A DNA stretch of 64,000 bases from Palsa-506 sp963836355 (GTDB lineage Bacteria; Actinomycetota; Actinomycetes; Streptosporangiales; Streptosporangiaceae). Shown here one piece after another: positions 43,603 through 51,516 of this stretch. Numbering within the stretch: the stretch's first letter is position 1; each line of letters begins with the position of its first letter. The notes below the pieces were generated by a model, which saw nothing but the letters and a program-made list of their open reading frames with translations, did no database searches and had not been told where the DNA came from. The DNA is taken from contig CAWIJO010000007.1 in NCBI GenBank assembly GCA_963836355.1, positions 558,001 to 622,000 of the forward strand. Reading direction: 5' to 3'. A program made the position numbers and the translations under genes.

Positions 43603-45234
43603 TCAGGCTTGTTCGGGTGATCTTTGGGCGGACCCTGGCTGCTCGGCGGGGATCCGGGTGGAGAAGAACAGTGCGACCAGGGTGAGGAGCGCGAGGGCCG
43701 CGAGGGCGGTGCGAAGCCCGTCTAGGCGGGCTTGCTGGTTTTCATCCAGGACAGCCTGGGTGACCTGCGTGCTGGCGCCCGCCTTGGTGAGCGCGGCCTG
43801 GAGGTCGGCGTCGGAGAGGAACGGGATCCCGCCGGCCAGCTCGGTACTGGCCTGAGTGCTCACCTTCGGCGGGACCGCCGGGTTCTGCTCGATCCCGTGC
43901 AAGAACGACGCGGTCAGGGCAGCGATCAGCAGCGAGCCCGCGAGGGCGGTGCCGATCGAGGCGCCGAGATTGGTTGCGGTGTTCTGCAGGCCGCCGACCT
44001 CAGGGCTCTGGTCGTCGGGGACGGCGGAGACCGTGACGCTGCCGAGCTGCGAGGCCAGCGCGCCGATCCCGAGGCCGGCGAGTAGCAGCGGGACCGTCAC
44101 GATCTCCGCGCCGGCGTGCACATCGATGCTCGCGAACAGCCATACGATCCCGCCGAACATGGCCAGCAGCCCGCCCTGGACGACAAGCCGAGGCGAGATG
44201 TGCGGGAAGAACCGCGGGATGCCGGCCGCGGCGATCAGCAGCGTGACCGACAGCGGGATGATCTTGATGCCGGTGCTGATCGCGGACAGGCCGAGTGCGA
44301 CCGACAGGTACAGGGGGATGATGAAGAAGAGCCCGGCCTGGATCAGGAACTGGAAGAAGAACATCACCAGGCCGCCGGTGAGCTGTCGGTTCCCCAGCAT
44401 CGAGAGCCGGACGAGCGGCTCGGTGCCCCGCCGCTCGACGTGCTGCTCCCATGCACTGAACAGCCACAGCACGAGCAGCCCAGCGAAGATCAGCACGATT
44501 GTCGGCGAGAGCCCGAGGATCGCAGGGCCGCCTGGTTTCGGCAGCACCCACCCCCACTCGCTCGAGCGCAGCACGCCGAAGACCGCGAGGCCGAGCCCTG
44601 CGGCCGACAGCACCGCGCCAGTAAGGTCCAGCCGGGACCGCGTTTCCACCGGCGCGTCCTGGACGCGCCGCGCGAGGACCAGGATCGCCAGCACGACCAG
44701 GACCTCCCCGACGAAAACGTACCGCCACGAGAAGTATGTGGCGGCGATGCCGCCGATCAGCGGGCCGACTGCCACCGCGATTGCCCCGGCCGCCATCACC
44801 AGGCCGTACGCCCGCGGACGTCCCTCAGGCCCGAAGTTGCTGGCGACGAGCGCGACGATCGCTGGAAGGATCAGCGCCGCGCCGATCCCCTCCAGGACTG
44901 ACCAGCCCACAATGAGGACGGTGAGGTTCGGCGCCAGGGCAGTGGTAAGGGAGCCCGCGCCGTAGATCACGCAGCCGACCGAGAAAGCGCGCCGGCGCCC
45001 GATCAGCGAGCCGGCCTTGCCGCCCGGGATCATCAGCATCGCCATCACCAGCGTGTAAAGCGTGATCGCCGTCTGGATGCCCGTCACCGTCGTGCCGACG
45101 TCCTTGGCCACGGTAGCGATGGCCACGTTCATCACGGAGCTATCCAGCGTCATCAGGAACTGGCCGGACGCAAGCGTAATCAGGACCAGGCCGGTGTTTT
45201 GCCCCGTCGCGGTATCGGCGCCCCGGTCGGTCAT
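43603..45234 (-). CDS. DHA2-family MFS drug/proton antiporter (EmrB/QacA type)
   Basis: About 543 residues and 14 predicted TM helices. TM1 LASGQFLMTLDSSVMNVAIA (motif D1), loop 2-3 GKAGSLIGRRRAF (motif A) and the TM5 antiporter segment GPLIGGIAATYFSWRYVFVG (motif C) are present. DHA2 exporters expel hydrophobic drugs or dyes. I chose ATG 45234 (MTDRGADT), since the 13 residues of the longer frame resemble nothing. No regulator is adjacent. Confidence 0.9.
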   Translation of the reverse strand: MTDRGADTATGQNTGLVLITLASGQFLMTLDSSVMNVAIATVAKDVGTTVTGIQTAITLYTLVMAMLMIPGGKAGSLIGRRRAFSVGCVIYGAGSLTTALAPNLTVLIVGWSVLEGIGAALILPAIVALVASNFGPEGRPRAYGLVMAAGAIAVAVGPLIGGIAATYFSWRYVFVGEVLVVLAILVLARRVQDAPVETRSRLDLTGAVLSAAGLGLAVFGVLRSSEWGWVLPKPGGPAILGLSPTIVLIFAGLLVLWLFSAWEQHVERRGTEPLVRLSMLGNRQLTGGLVMFFFQFLIQAGLFFIIPLYLSVALGLSAISTGIKIIPLSVTLLIAAAGIPRFFPHISPRLVVQGGLLAMFGGIVWLFASIDVHAGAEIVTVPLLLAGLGIGALASQLGSVTVSAVPDDQSPEVGGLQNTATNLGASIGTALAGSLLIAALTASFLHGIEQNPAVPPKVSTQASTELAGGIPFLSDADLQAALTKAGASTQVTQAVLDENQQARLDGLRTALAALALLTLVALFFSTRIPAEQPGSAQRSPEQA

Positions 45235-45545
45235 CGGTGAATCGTAGCGCACCACAACAAACGACGCCCTCATCGCAGCCGCAAGCTCCGCCCGCCACGG
45301 CCCGACTATTCAGTCGCCGGCTTCCCCCAGAAGCGGATCAAGCGCCGACCCGTCCTGGGCGGGCCTCATTAGTGAATACGAGCGTGCCGGGTAGAGGTCT
45401 AGTCAAGACCGGTGGCCGGGTTCTCGAACTCCACGGGTCACAGGTCGCACGCGTCGTGGCGGCGGTGCAGCGCGGTACAGCGTGAAGGTAACCAGACCGT
45501 CTTAACGGTTACCGGAACCTTGTCGACAGGCGGAGGGACGCTGCC

Positions 45546-46172
45546 ATGGCCAGCGCAAAAACATCGGTATCGGAAAAAACGGACAGCACGGGCAGTCCGC
45601 AGAAGAAGAAGTTCGGGCTCGTGCTCCAGGGTGGTGGCGCCCTTGGCGCTTACGAGGCTGGCGCGATCAAGTGCCTTTACGAACGGGGCATGGAATGCAC
45701 AATTGTCGCAGGGGCGTCGTCGGGCGCGTTTAATTGCGGTGGCACTCGCCGCGGCGAAGACCTACCCGCCGGACGTGCTCGAAGCTATGTGGACAGAGTT
45801 CGGGACCCCGAAGTTTCCGCTACCGGATCCGATCGAGCACTACTGGGCGTTATACGGAGTTCCTCACATGTACAGCCGCGGCTGGACTACTGGAAGCTTC
45901 CGATCTGGACATACCTATCCGACAACACGCCGCTCAAGGGGACGCTCGAACGCCTGGACTGGGATCAGGTGCGCGATCCAGCGCATATGCGGCTGTTGGT
46001 CTCGGCGAGCGACATCGAAAACGTTGAGACCGTTTACTTCAGCAACCTCCCTCCGGAGAAGCTCCCCGGTCCGGACTATCCGGCCGTGCTCTTCGGAGTG
46101 GAGCATGTGCTGGCCAGCAGCAGCTTTCCTGGAGGCTTCCCCGGGACGGTGATCGACGGCCGGGCCACCTGA
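45546..46172 (+). pseudogene. Patatin-like phospholipase, two frameshifts and truncated
   Basis: ATG 45546 leads to GLVLQGGGALGAYEAGAIK (oxyanion GGGxxG) and GASSGAFN (nucleophile GxSxG). A T inserted near 45735 shifts the frame; AVALAAAKTYPPDVLEAMW then follows, and a C missing near 45872 shifts back to LDYWKLPIWTYLSDNTPLKG and on to VLASSSFPGGFPG. The frame then ends early at TVIDGRAT, losing the catalytic Asp-Gly region and C-terminus. The paired shifts and truncation argue for decay rather than one sequencing error. Confidence 0.82.
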
Positions 46173-46393
46173 GTCAGGCTGGAATCGTGAACACAATCGC
46201 GCCCCGCGCCGGCGGCCCCGGCCCCACCGCCGCTACAGGCCTGAGCCGATGCCGCGGATCCGGTGGTACTCATGAATCGAGCCAGCGACGCTGCTTCAAG
46301 ACCGCTCACCCGCGGTGGGTGATGCGAGCGGGAGGACTCGGCCGTGTGCTGGATCGCTGGGTAACTTGACCATTACATTACCTGCGGAGAACG
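46173..46393. other. Intergenic stretch without supported gene
   Basis: No recognisable coding signal between the patatin and sulfatase remnants. Confidence 0.4.
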
Positions 46394-46489
46394 CGGGAAG
46401 CACGTCGAGAGCCGGACAAACTGTACGAGCTTCAGCGCCTGTGGCTGATCGAGGCGGTCAAGTACAACGTGCTGCCCAGGACTCGTTAA
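46394..46489 (+). pseudogene. Arylsulfatase C-terminal remnant
   Basis: A 31-residue frame with EPDKLYELQRLWLIEAVKYN and VLPRTR then TAA. This resembles the C-terminal helix of arylsulfatases (DKLxELQxLWxxEAxxYNVLP). Nothing upstream belongs to a sulfatase. The identification rests on one short motif. Confidence 0.5.
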
Positions 46490-47220
46490 GTCAGGCGGTC
46501 ATCCGGGGCCTGGAGCGCGCGCAGGGCTGCCTCAAATGACCGCAGGCGGCTGCGGACAACCTCAGCCTGCCGCTCGCTGGCGCCACCGGGAGACCGCTCG
46601 GCGTCCATGCCGGAGCGAACTGCCTGCAGCCAATGCAGCACGTCTGTGACGCGAGCGCGGTCGTCCTCGGCCGCGGCGGCCTCGCGCAGCGCGTATAGCA
46701 GCTGAGTGAGGTCGTCCGCGCGGCGCTGGATCTCCGACCAGCGAGCGGCAGCATCCGCGGCGGCGAGCGCGGCCGGGGTTTCCGCGATGCTCATAGCGTC
46801 GTAAACAGCCGAGCCCTTCGCGTAAGCATCGATGACTTTCGACCGCCAGCTGGCCGCCGCCGCGGAGCGGCGGCCGGAAGAGCGCGCGACCAGCACGATG
46901 ATGCCGATGAGGACAACGGCGCCGATGCCTACCCAAAGCCAGATCAGCGCTGAACTTGACCCGCTGCCTGGAGCCGGGGAACTGCTGGGCTGGGCCGCCG
47001 GGCCGGGGGCGGTCGGGGTCGCCGACGGCTCGGCGGTAGCCGTGGGCGAGAAGCTGACACTCGGCGAGAAGCTGGCACTTCTGCTGGGCACGCTGACGCT
47101 TCTGCTGGGCGACAAGCTGGCGATCGCCCCGCCAGCACCGCTGTGCCCGCATCCCGCCGCCAGAAATCCGAACGAAAGCATCACAGCGAACAGCACCGGG
47201 CTCCTAGCCAATCGCCGCAT
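46486..47220 (-). CDS. Lipoprotein-like membrane protein with Ser/Pro stalk, TM helix and cytosolic helical domain
   Basis: 244 residues. Signal peptide with lipobox LAAGC near residue 24, then ~60 residues of Ser/Pro/Thr/Ala repeats (the SPS-RS runs are imperfectly repetitive), a TM helix (LIWLWVGIGAVVLIGIIVLV) and a ~130-residue Ala/Arg-rich helical region. With the lipid anchor outside and one TM, the last part would be cytosolic. This two-anchor design occurs in actinobacterial envelope proteins of unknown role. Confidence 0.7.
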   Translation of the reverse strand: MRRLARSPVLFAVMLSFGFLAAGCGHSGAGGAIASLSPSRSVSVPSRSASFSPSVSFSPTATAEPSATPTAPGPAAQPSSSPAPGSGSSSALIWLWVGIGAVVLIGIIVLVARSSGRRSAAAASWRSKVIDAYAKGSAVYDAMSIAETPAALAAADAAARWSEIQRRADDLTQLLYALREAAAAEDDRARVTDVLHWLQAVRSGMDAERSPGGASERQAEVVRSRLRSFEAALRALQAPDDRLT

Positions 47221-47588
47221 GCCCGATCCTTCCTTTACTGCCTCTGCCGAGAGAAACCGCTGGGCCGGGACATTCAGTAAGAATCCCCCGGCAGAACTGC
47301 CCCGTCTTCACCCCTCACGAGGGAGCCACGCGCCCGTCAGCGCAGGCAGCCTCGCAAGCTCCCGTCTTCAGGTCACCGCACGCCTTCCACCGGGTCCTCG
47401 CCGACCGCTCCGGCAAATGAGGCTGTGCCTTCTTCTTGGCCCGCATCTTCCTCTCCTGGCATCGCCCAGCGCATCGGCGATGACAAAGGTGACCCTCCTC
47501 GCGCCACCGTGAAACCCGTCCTCAATGGCCTGATCAACGAACACGCGGGCGACTTGACGCACGAATATCCGCAGGTCACCAACCGAGG
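47221..47588. other. Intergenic stretch, no firm gene
   Basis: A minus-strand frame reads IFVRQVARVFVDQAIEDGFHG and VTFVIADALGDA, which looks protein-like but lacks a start, ribosome binding site or known family. It may be another remnant. Confidence 0.35.
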
Positions 47589-48266
47589 TTAGCCCAGCAG
47601 GCGGACCAGGCCGCTGAGCGCCATGTAGCCGCCGACGAACAGGGCGACGGCGGCCATGAGTTGCCGGGCATGGCCCATCAGCCAGTTCTGAGCCCGCCGT
47701 GTCTGCGTCCTGGTGGCCGCTGGCCTGACCACCAGGAACCCGAACGGGATGATCACCAGAGAGAACTCGATGAGGGCAAAGACAACGACGGCAATCGCCT
47801 GCTCCGCGGCTGGCGAGTCCCCGGCGATCAGTTCGCGGAGCGCAGCGATATAGGCGGCACCCGGCGTGCCGGCCAGCGCGCCGATCAGCACGGCAAGCCC
47901 GAGCCTGGGCTTGGCCAAGATCCGCTGTGCCCAGCCGTCCCGCTCCGGCTCCCCGGCCGGGGCAGGCGCACGCCGGTGGCCGTGCAGCCGGCCAGTGGCC
48001 AGCAGCGCGCCGATAACCAGCAGCAGCACCCCCACGGCCAGGTCGAGTCCTGCGCTGGCCGCGGCCTCGACGCTCAGGGCACCGCCATCGCCGTCGGCAG
48101 ACACCGCCAGCAGGCCGATCGTCAGGCACATGCTCAGGCCGCCGGCCAGGAAGCACAAGAACATCAGCCGCGGCCGCCGGCTTTCCATCAGCAGCAAGTC
48201 AACGGCGAACAGCTTCGGGTTCAGTGCCGCGAGGAACGCCAGCGCGAAGAACCTCGCGTTCATCAC
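47589..48266 (-). CDS. GAP-family (Sap-type) integral membrane protein
   Basis: 225 residues with six hydrophobic helices. The N-terminal FLAALNPKLFAVDLLLMESR has the conserved NPK motif of the GAP/Sap (sulfolipid-addressing protein) family, a LysE-like fold. In mycobacteria such proteins help move glycolipids; the substrate here is unknown. The ATG pair at 48266 precedes a relatively AT-rich gap. Confidence 0.85.
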   Translation of the reverse strand: MMNARFFALAFLAALNPKLFAVDLLLMESRRPRLMFLCFLAGGLSMCLTIGLLAVSADGDGGALSVEAAASAGLDLAVGVLLLVIGALLATGRLHGHRRAPAPAGEPERDGWAQRILAKPRLGLAVLIGALAGTPGAAYIAALRELIAGDSPAAEQAIAVVVFALIEFSLVIIPFGFLVVRPAATRTQTRRAQNWLMGHARQLMAAVALFVGGYMALSGLVRLLG

Positions 48267-48634
48267 GGCTCACCTAGCATCGTCATTATCTCCTGAAAGC
48301 CATCCGCCACCCTGGACGCCAACTTTCACGGGGCAGCACGCAGGAATGCTAGTGAACGACCAGACACCGTGACGAACCGCAGATCATCAGCCGAATCCTA
48401 TTGCCGGCGGGCCATGGTGGTGCTGCCGACGCCTGGCGTCCTCGGCCTGCCGCCGGCGATCTGGTCGATAGCAAGATCCGGCTCGTCCATCCTCGTGCTG
48501 ATGCGCGGACCATACACGGTGTTTGCCCAGCAGGGATCACTCTACTTGACTGATTCCTGGGTGTTCTTGACTGTTTCTTGACATACTGCTCCGGTACCTG
48601 GGCGGTACGAGCAGCGCTGGCTTGGAGGTGGCGG
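48267..48634. other. Intergenic stretch with probable promoter
   Basis: No supported gene. Near 48545-48585 TTGACTG occurs twice, followed by TTGACA (about 48580), a plausible -35 for the rightward zinc-ribbon gene; no clear -10 could be fixed. Confidence 0.35.
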
Positions 48635-49045
48635 GTGAGCGCCGGAGACACGGACATGGTTGCCAGCCACCGATCACCTGAACGCCTTGGCATCGTGCCC
48701 GTAGCGCGCGGCAGGCACGATCCCGCCGACCCGTGGCTGTGCATCGATGATCATGACGTGAGCGGACCCCCTTTTGCCGGCCAGCCTGGCCACGGTCGCA
48801 CGGCGAGCCTGCGGCGCCAGCCGACCCGCATTGTCGGAGGCCGGCTGGAAGGCGGCTACACCGACACGTTCGAGCTCATCTGCCCTGAATGCGGTGATCA
48901 CCCGTATGTGGAGTACCGGGACATCCCGCCCCGGCTTCAGCGGATCCGCGGGCCCTACCCGCTGAAAGCAGGCCTCACAGCTTACGAGAAGCATCTCGGG
49001 CAGCCCGGCTCGAAGATAACGGGAGCGGGTTATAGAACCGGTTGA
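48635..49045 (+). CDS. Conserved hypothetical zinc-ribbon-like protein
   Basis: 136 residues from GTG 48635 with GGAGGTG (48624-48630). A single CPEC motif (FELICPECGDHPYVEYRDIP) is followed by the conserved RIRGPYPLKAGLTAYEKHLG. The pattern is familiar from actinobacterial hypothetical proteins, but I know of no function. The C-terminus GYRTG ends just before the ppk2 pseudogene. Confidence 0.65.
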   Translation: MSAGDTDMVASHRSPERLGIVPVARGRHDPADPWLCIDDHDVSGPPFAGQPGHGRTASLRRQPTRIVGGRLEGGYTDTFELICPECGDHPYVEYRDIPPRLQRIRGPYPLKAGLTAYEKHLGQPGSKITGAGYRTG

Positions 49046-49066
49046 CGGTGAGCTTCGATTGGCGGT

Positions 49067-49351
49067 CTAGAACGGCGCCGGGATGTGCCGCAACGGCAGG
49101 TGCGGTTCGGTGTAGCCGCGGGCCCGCTGCCGCTTGGGCAGCGTAACGTCCCGGGCGACGAGCGGGGTGTAGGGACCTGGCTGAGGTAGTCATACCACCG
49201 GCTGTAGGACTTCAGGTCCATGCCCGAGAGCTTCCAGATCTTCCGCGGGTCGTGGATGCGGCTTTCCAGCCGCCGGGTCTGCTCGCCCGTGCAACACCCG
49301 CATCTGCCGCTCGTGCTCCTTGCGCTTCATCTTCACCGGCGGTGCGGCCAT
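49067..49351 (-). pseudogene. ppk2: Polyphosphate kinase 2, two internal deletions plus frameshift, upstream region removed by an IS
   Basis: The start ATG (49351-49349) gives MAAPPVKMKRKEHERQMRVL. It jumps to GEQTRRLESRIHDPRKIWKL and MDLKSYSRWYDY, then to LSQVPYTPLVARD and LPKRQRARGY with the native-like end IPAPF. In PPK2 the Walker A/B core lies between the first two pieces and the lid region between the last two; both are lost. The last piece is shifted by one base. An IS4-type element sits exactly upstream, with its target duplication covering the start codon. Confidence 0.85.
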
Positions 49352-49466
49352 GGCCCAATGCCAGCGGCTTTAGGTGAAACGGCGGGTGCAGCTCGGCCGG
49401 CTCTGGTCGCGCTGTGTGATTTTCCCTGGCTGGCGGCGTGTTGTGCTGGTTTGCTGTGGGGTGGGT

Positions 49467-49520
49467 GAGGCTCCTGCTAGAAGAGGGATTGACTAGATCT
49501 CACTTCTCAGCAGGAGCCTC
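49467..49520 (+). promoter_or_regulatory. Hairpin sequestering the transposase ribosome binding site
   Basis: GAGGCTCCTGCT (49467-49478) pairs perfectly with AGCAGGAGCCTC (49509-49520); AGAAG/CTTCT extends the stem past a one-base bulge. The right arm contains AGGAG (49512-49516), 6 bp before the GTG start. Transcripts entering from outside would fold and hide it, whereas transcription starting in the loop (which holds TTGACT) would not. This is the known anti-read-through device of several IS elements. Confidence 0.75.
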
Positions 49521-49522
49521 TC

Positions 49523-51213
49523 GTGTCTTTGTACCCTGTCGCGTCGCGTGCTGCCGCCAGCTTCACGGAGGACGGGGAGGTTCCCGGCGGCGGGCTGATG
49601 GTGGCGTTCGGGCTGGAGGAGGTGGCGTCGCCGCTGCGGAACGGCCGGCCGCTCGGGGATGACCACCGGTCGGCGCTGGTCATCGGGGGGACGGCACGGA
49701 TCCGGACGGGTGAGGTGACGGTGTTCTGCAAGGTCGTGGCGGTCGCGCGGGCGCGGGTCCGGCGGGACGGGCGGGTCCAGGCGCAGGGCAGCCCGGCCGG
49801 CCATGCGACGCTCGGCCCGCTGGAGGACTGGCTGGAGGACAAGGCCGGGCCGGGCGTTGTCGAGGCCGTCGCGGAGCGGGCCGTGCTGGCCGGGGAGTAC
49901 GTGAAGGGGGAACGGGAACGGCTGCTGACCAGGTCGTTCATGATCCGCGTGCTCGTGCTGATGACGCTGATGCCGGACGCGGGCATCCGGGACGCGGTGA
50001 TCGCGCTGGCCGGGGACCTGGCCCTGGTCCCGTGGGCGCGGGCCTGGGCTGCGGCGTCGGAGCGGGCGCTCGGGGACTGGCGGAACGCGCTCGGCCCCGG
50101 GCCGCTGGAGGAACTGCAGGCCATCACGCTGCGGGCATCGTGGCAGGAGCACGAGGACCGGGACTGGCGGGCGGCTGCCGCCGGCAGGGCCCGGCCGCTG
50201 AAGGCGTCGTCGCTGGACGGGACGCTGATCCGGGTCCCGGACACGCCGGCGAACCGGGCCGCGTTTGGCTCGGTCGGCACCGGCGACGGCTCCTCCCCGT
50301 TCCCGCAGGTCAGGGCGCTGCCATTGAACGACGCCCCGACGCGGGCGCTGCTGGGGATGCCGCACGGCCCGGCCGGCACGGACAAGGCCGCCGCCGAGCA
50401 GAAGCTCCTGGACACGGCCATGCGGGACTACCCGCACCTGTTCACGCGCGACCGGAGATGGCTGATGGACCGCAACTACCACGGCGCGGCCCGGATCGCC
50501 CGGCTCATCGCCTGCACCCACGTGCTGATCCGGATGAAGAGCGACATCCCGCTGAGGAGGACCTCGCCGGTCCTGGCGGACGGATCGTACCTGGCGGAGC
50601 TGGCCGGCGACGGGGTCACCGTCGCCGTCCGCGTCGTCGAGTACTACGCCGAGGTCGAAGGCCAGGACGTGCCGGAGATGTTCTGCCTGGTCACCGACCT
50701 GACGGACATCACCGAGTACCCCGGGCCGCAGCTCGCGCGGCTCTACCGGTGGCGGTGGGACGGATCGGAGACCGCGCGCTCCGCGAGGCCAAGGCGTCCC
50801 TGGACGGCGCCGGACCGGGAACCGGCCCGATGCTCCGCTCCGGCAGCCCGGCCCTGGTCCGGCAGGAACTCGCCGCCTGGGCCGCCGCCGTCGAGATGAC
50901 CCGCGGCGTCGCCCGCGACGCCGCCCTCGCCGCGGCCCCCGCGAGGAAGGGACGCCGCGCCGGGCAGCCCGTCCGGCCCCGCGACATCTCCTGCGCCCGG
51001 GCCCGCCGCGCGATCCTCGCCGCGATCCGCGCCGGAACAGCCTGCTACGAGGCGCTGACCAGGGAAATCGCAGGATACCGCACCGTCGTCGACCGGAGCC
51101 GGCACCGCGCCCGTAAGTCGAAATCACCCAGCAGCTCCGGCCACGCCACCGCGAAGGACACCAGCACCCGCACGGCCCCGGCCGTCATCACCATGGCCAA
51201 CAGCCCCGCCTGA
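49523..51213 (+). pseudogene. IS4-family DDE transposase, frameshifted near its catalytic Glu
   Basis: GTG 49523. N-terminal SLYPVASRAAASFTEDGEVP, catalytic Asp regions SSLDGTLIRVPDT and RRWLMDRNYHG, and the C-terminal YREK-like segment LYRWRWDGSETA. There two extra bases (GCGCGC for GCGC near 50778) break the frame. LREAKASLDGAGPG and the rest follow in the shifted frame to 51213. Removing two bases, rather than adding one, restores the E-x6-K spacing. The element is probably not autonomous. Confidence 0.88.
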
Positions 51214-51322
51214 CGACAACCCCCGCCACCAGAAACTACCCAGCGTCACCCAGCCACGGAAAACCGACACCAGCACACAAATGCCTAAAGCCGCTGGCAT
51301 TGGGCCATGGCCAGCGCAACCG

Positions 51323-51352
51323 CCAGAAAATCAAGGACCAGAAAATCAAGGA
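51323..51352. repeat. 15-bp perfect tandem duplication
   Basis: CCAGAAAATCAAGGA at 51323-51337 and 51338-51352, directly after the right target duplication of the IS4 element, in former ppk2 upstream sequence. Confidence 0.85.
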
Positions 51353-51369
51353 CCGGGATTAACGGATGA

Positions 51370-51419
51370 CCAGGCGCCAGCGCGCCCGGCAGGCCGCGGC
51401 CTGCCGGGCCGACGCCTGG
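51370..51419. terminator. Long GC-rich palindrome, probable bidirectional terminator
   Basis: A perfect 26-bp palindrome (arms 51384-51396 and 51397-51409, GCCCGGCAGGCCG and its complement) is flanked by a second matching pair CCAGGCG/CGCCTGG (51370-51376, 51413-51419). It stands between the ppk2/IS region and sulP, where terminators for either direction would be expected. Confidence 0.6.
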
Positions 51420-51516
51420 CCTTCGGGCGGGGGGTCATCCCGCCAGGATCGTCTGCTCTGGCGCGCGGGCCCTCACTCTGCGCGGGTGATGCGCCGGGCT
51501 TGCCCGGCGGGAGGAA

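Larger units (their letters stand above)
49356..51302 (+). mobile_element. IS4-family insertion sequence, 1947 bp, with 19-bp perfect inverted ends and 10-bp target duplication
   Basis: The left end CAATGCCAGCGGCTTTAGG (49356-49374) and the right end, its exact reverse complement (51284-51302), bound the element. Both sides carry the direct repeat GGCCATGGCC (49346-49355 and 51303-51312). Because that 10-mer is itself a palindrome, the flanks look like a 29-bp inverted repeat. A 10-bp duplication is normal for IS4 elements. It contains one transposase gene, now frameshifted, and a hairpin at its 5' end. Confidence 0.9.

Noticed and set aside
50760..50800. Programmed frameshift in the IS4 transposase
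   Set aside because: The site is a GC dinucleotide repeat without slippery A/T run or stimulatory signal; two bases appear inserted, which restores the E-x6-K spacing if removed. Mutation is simpler.
49493..51127. Long 544-residue minus-strand open frame
   Set aside because: It is the antisense of the IS4 transposase; its Arg/Pro/Gly-rich sequence is a GC-bias shadow and matches nothing.
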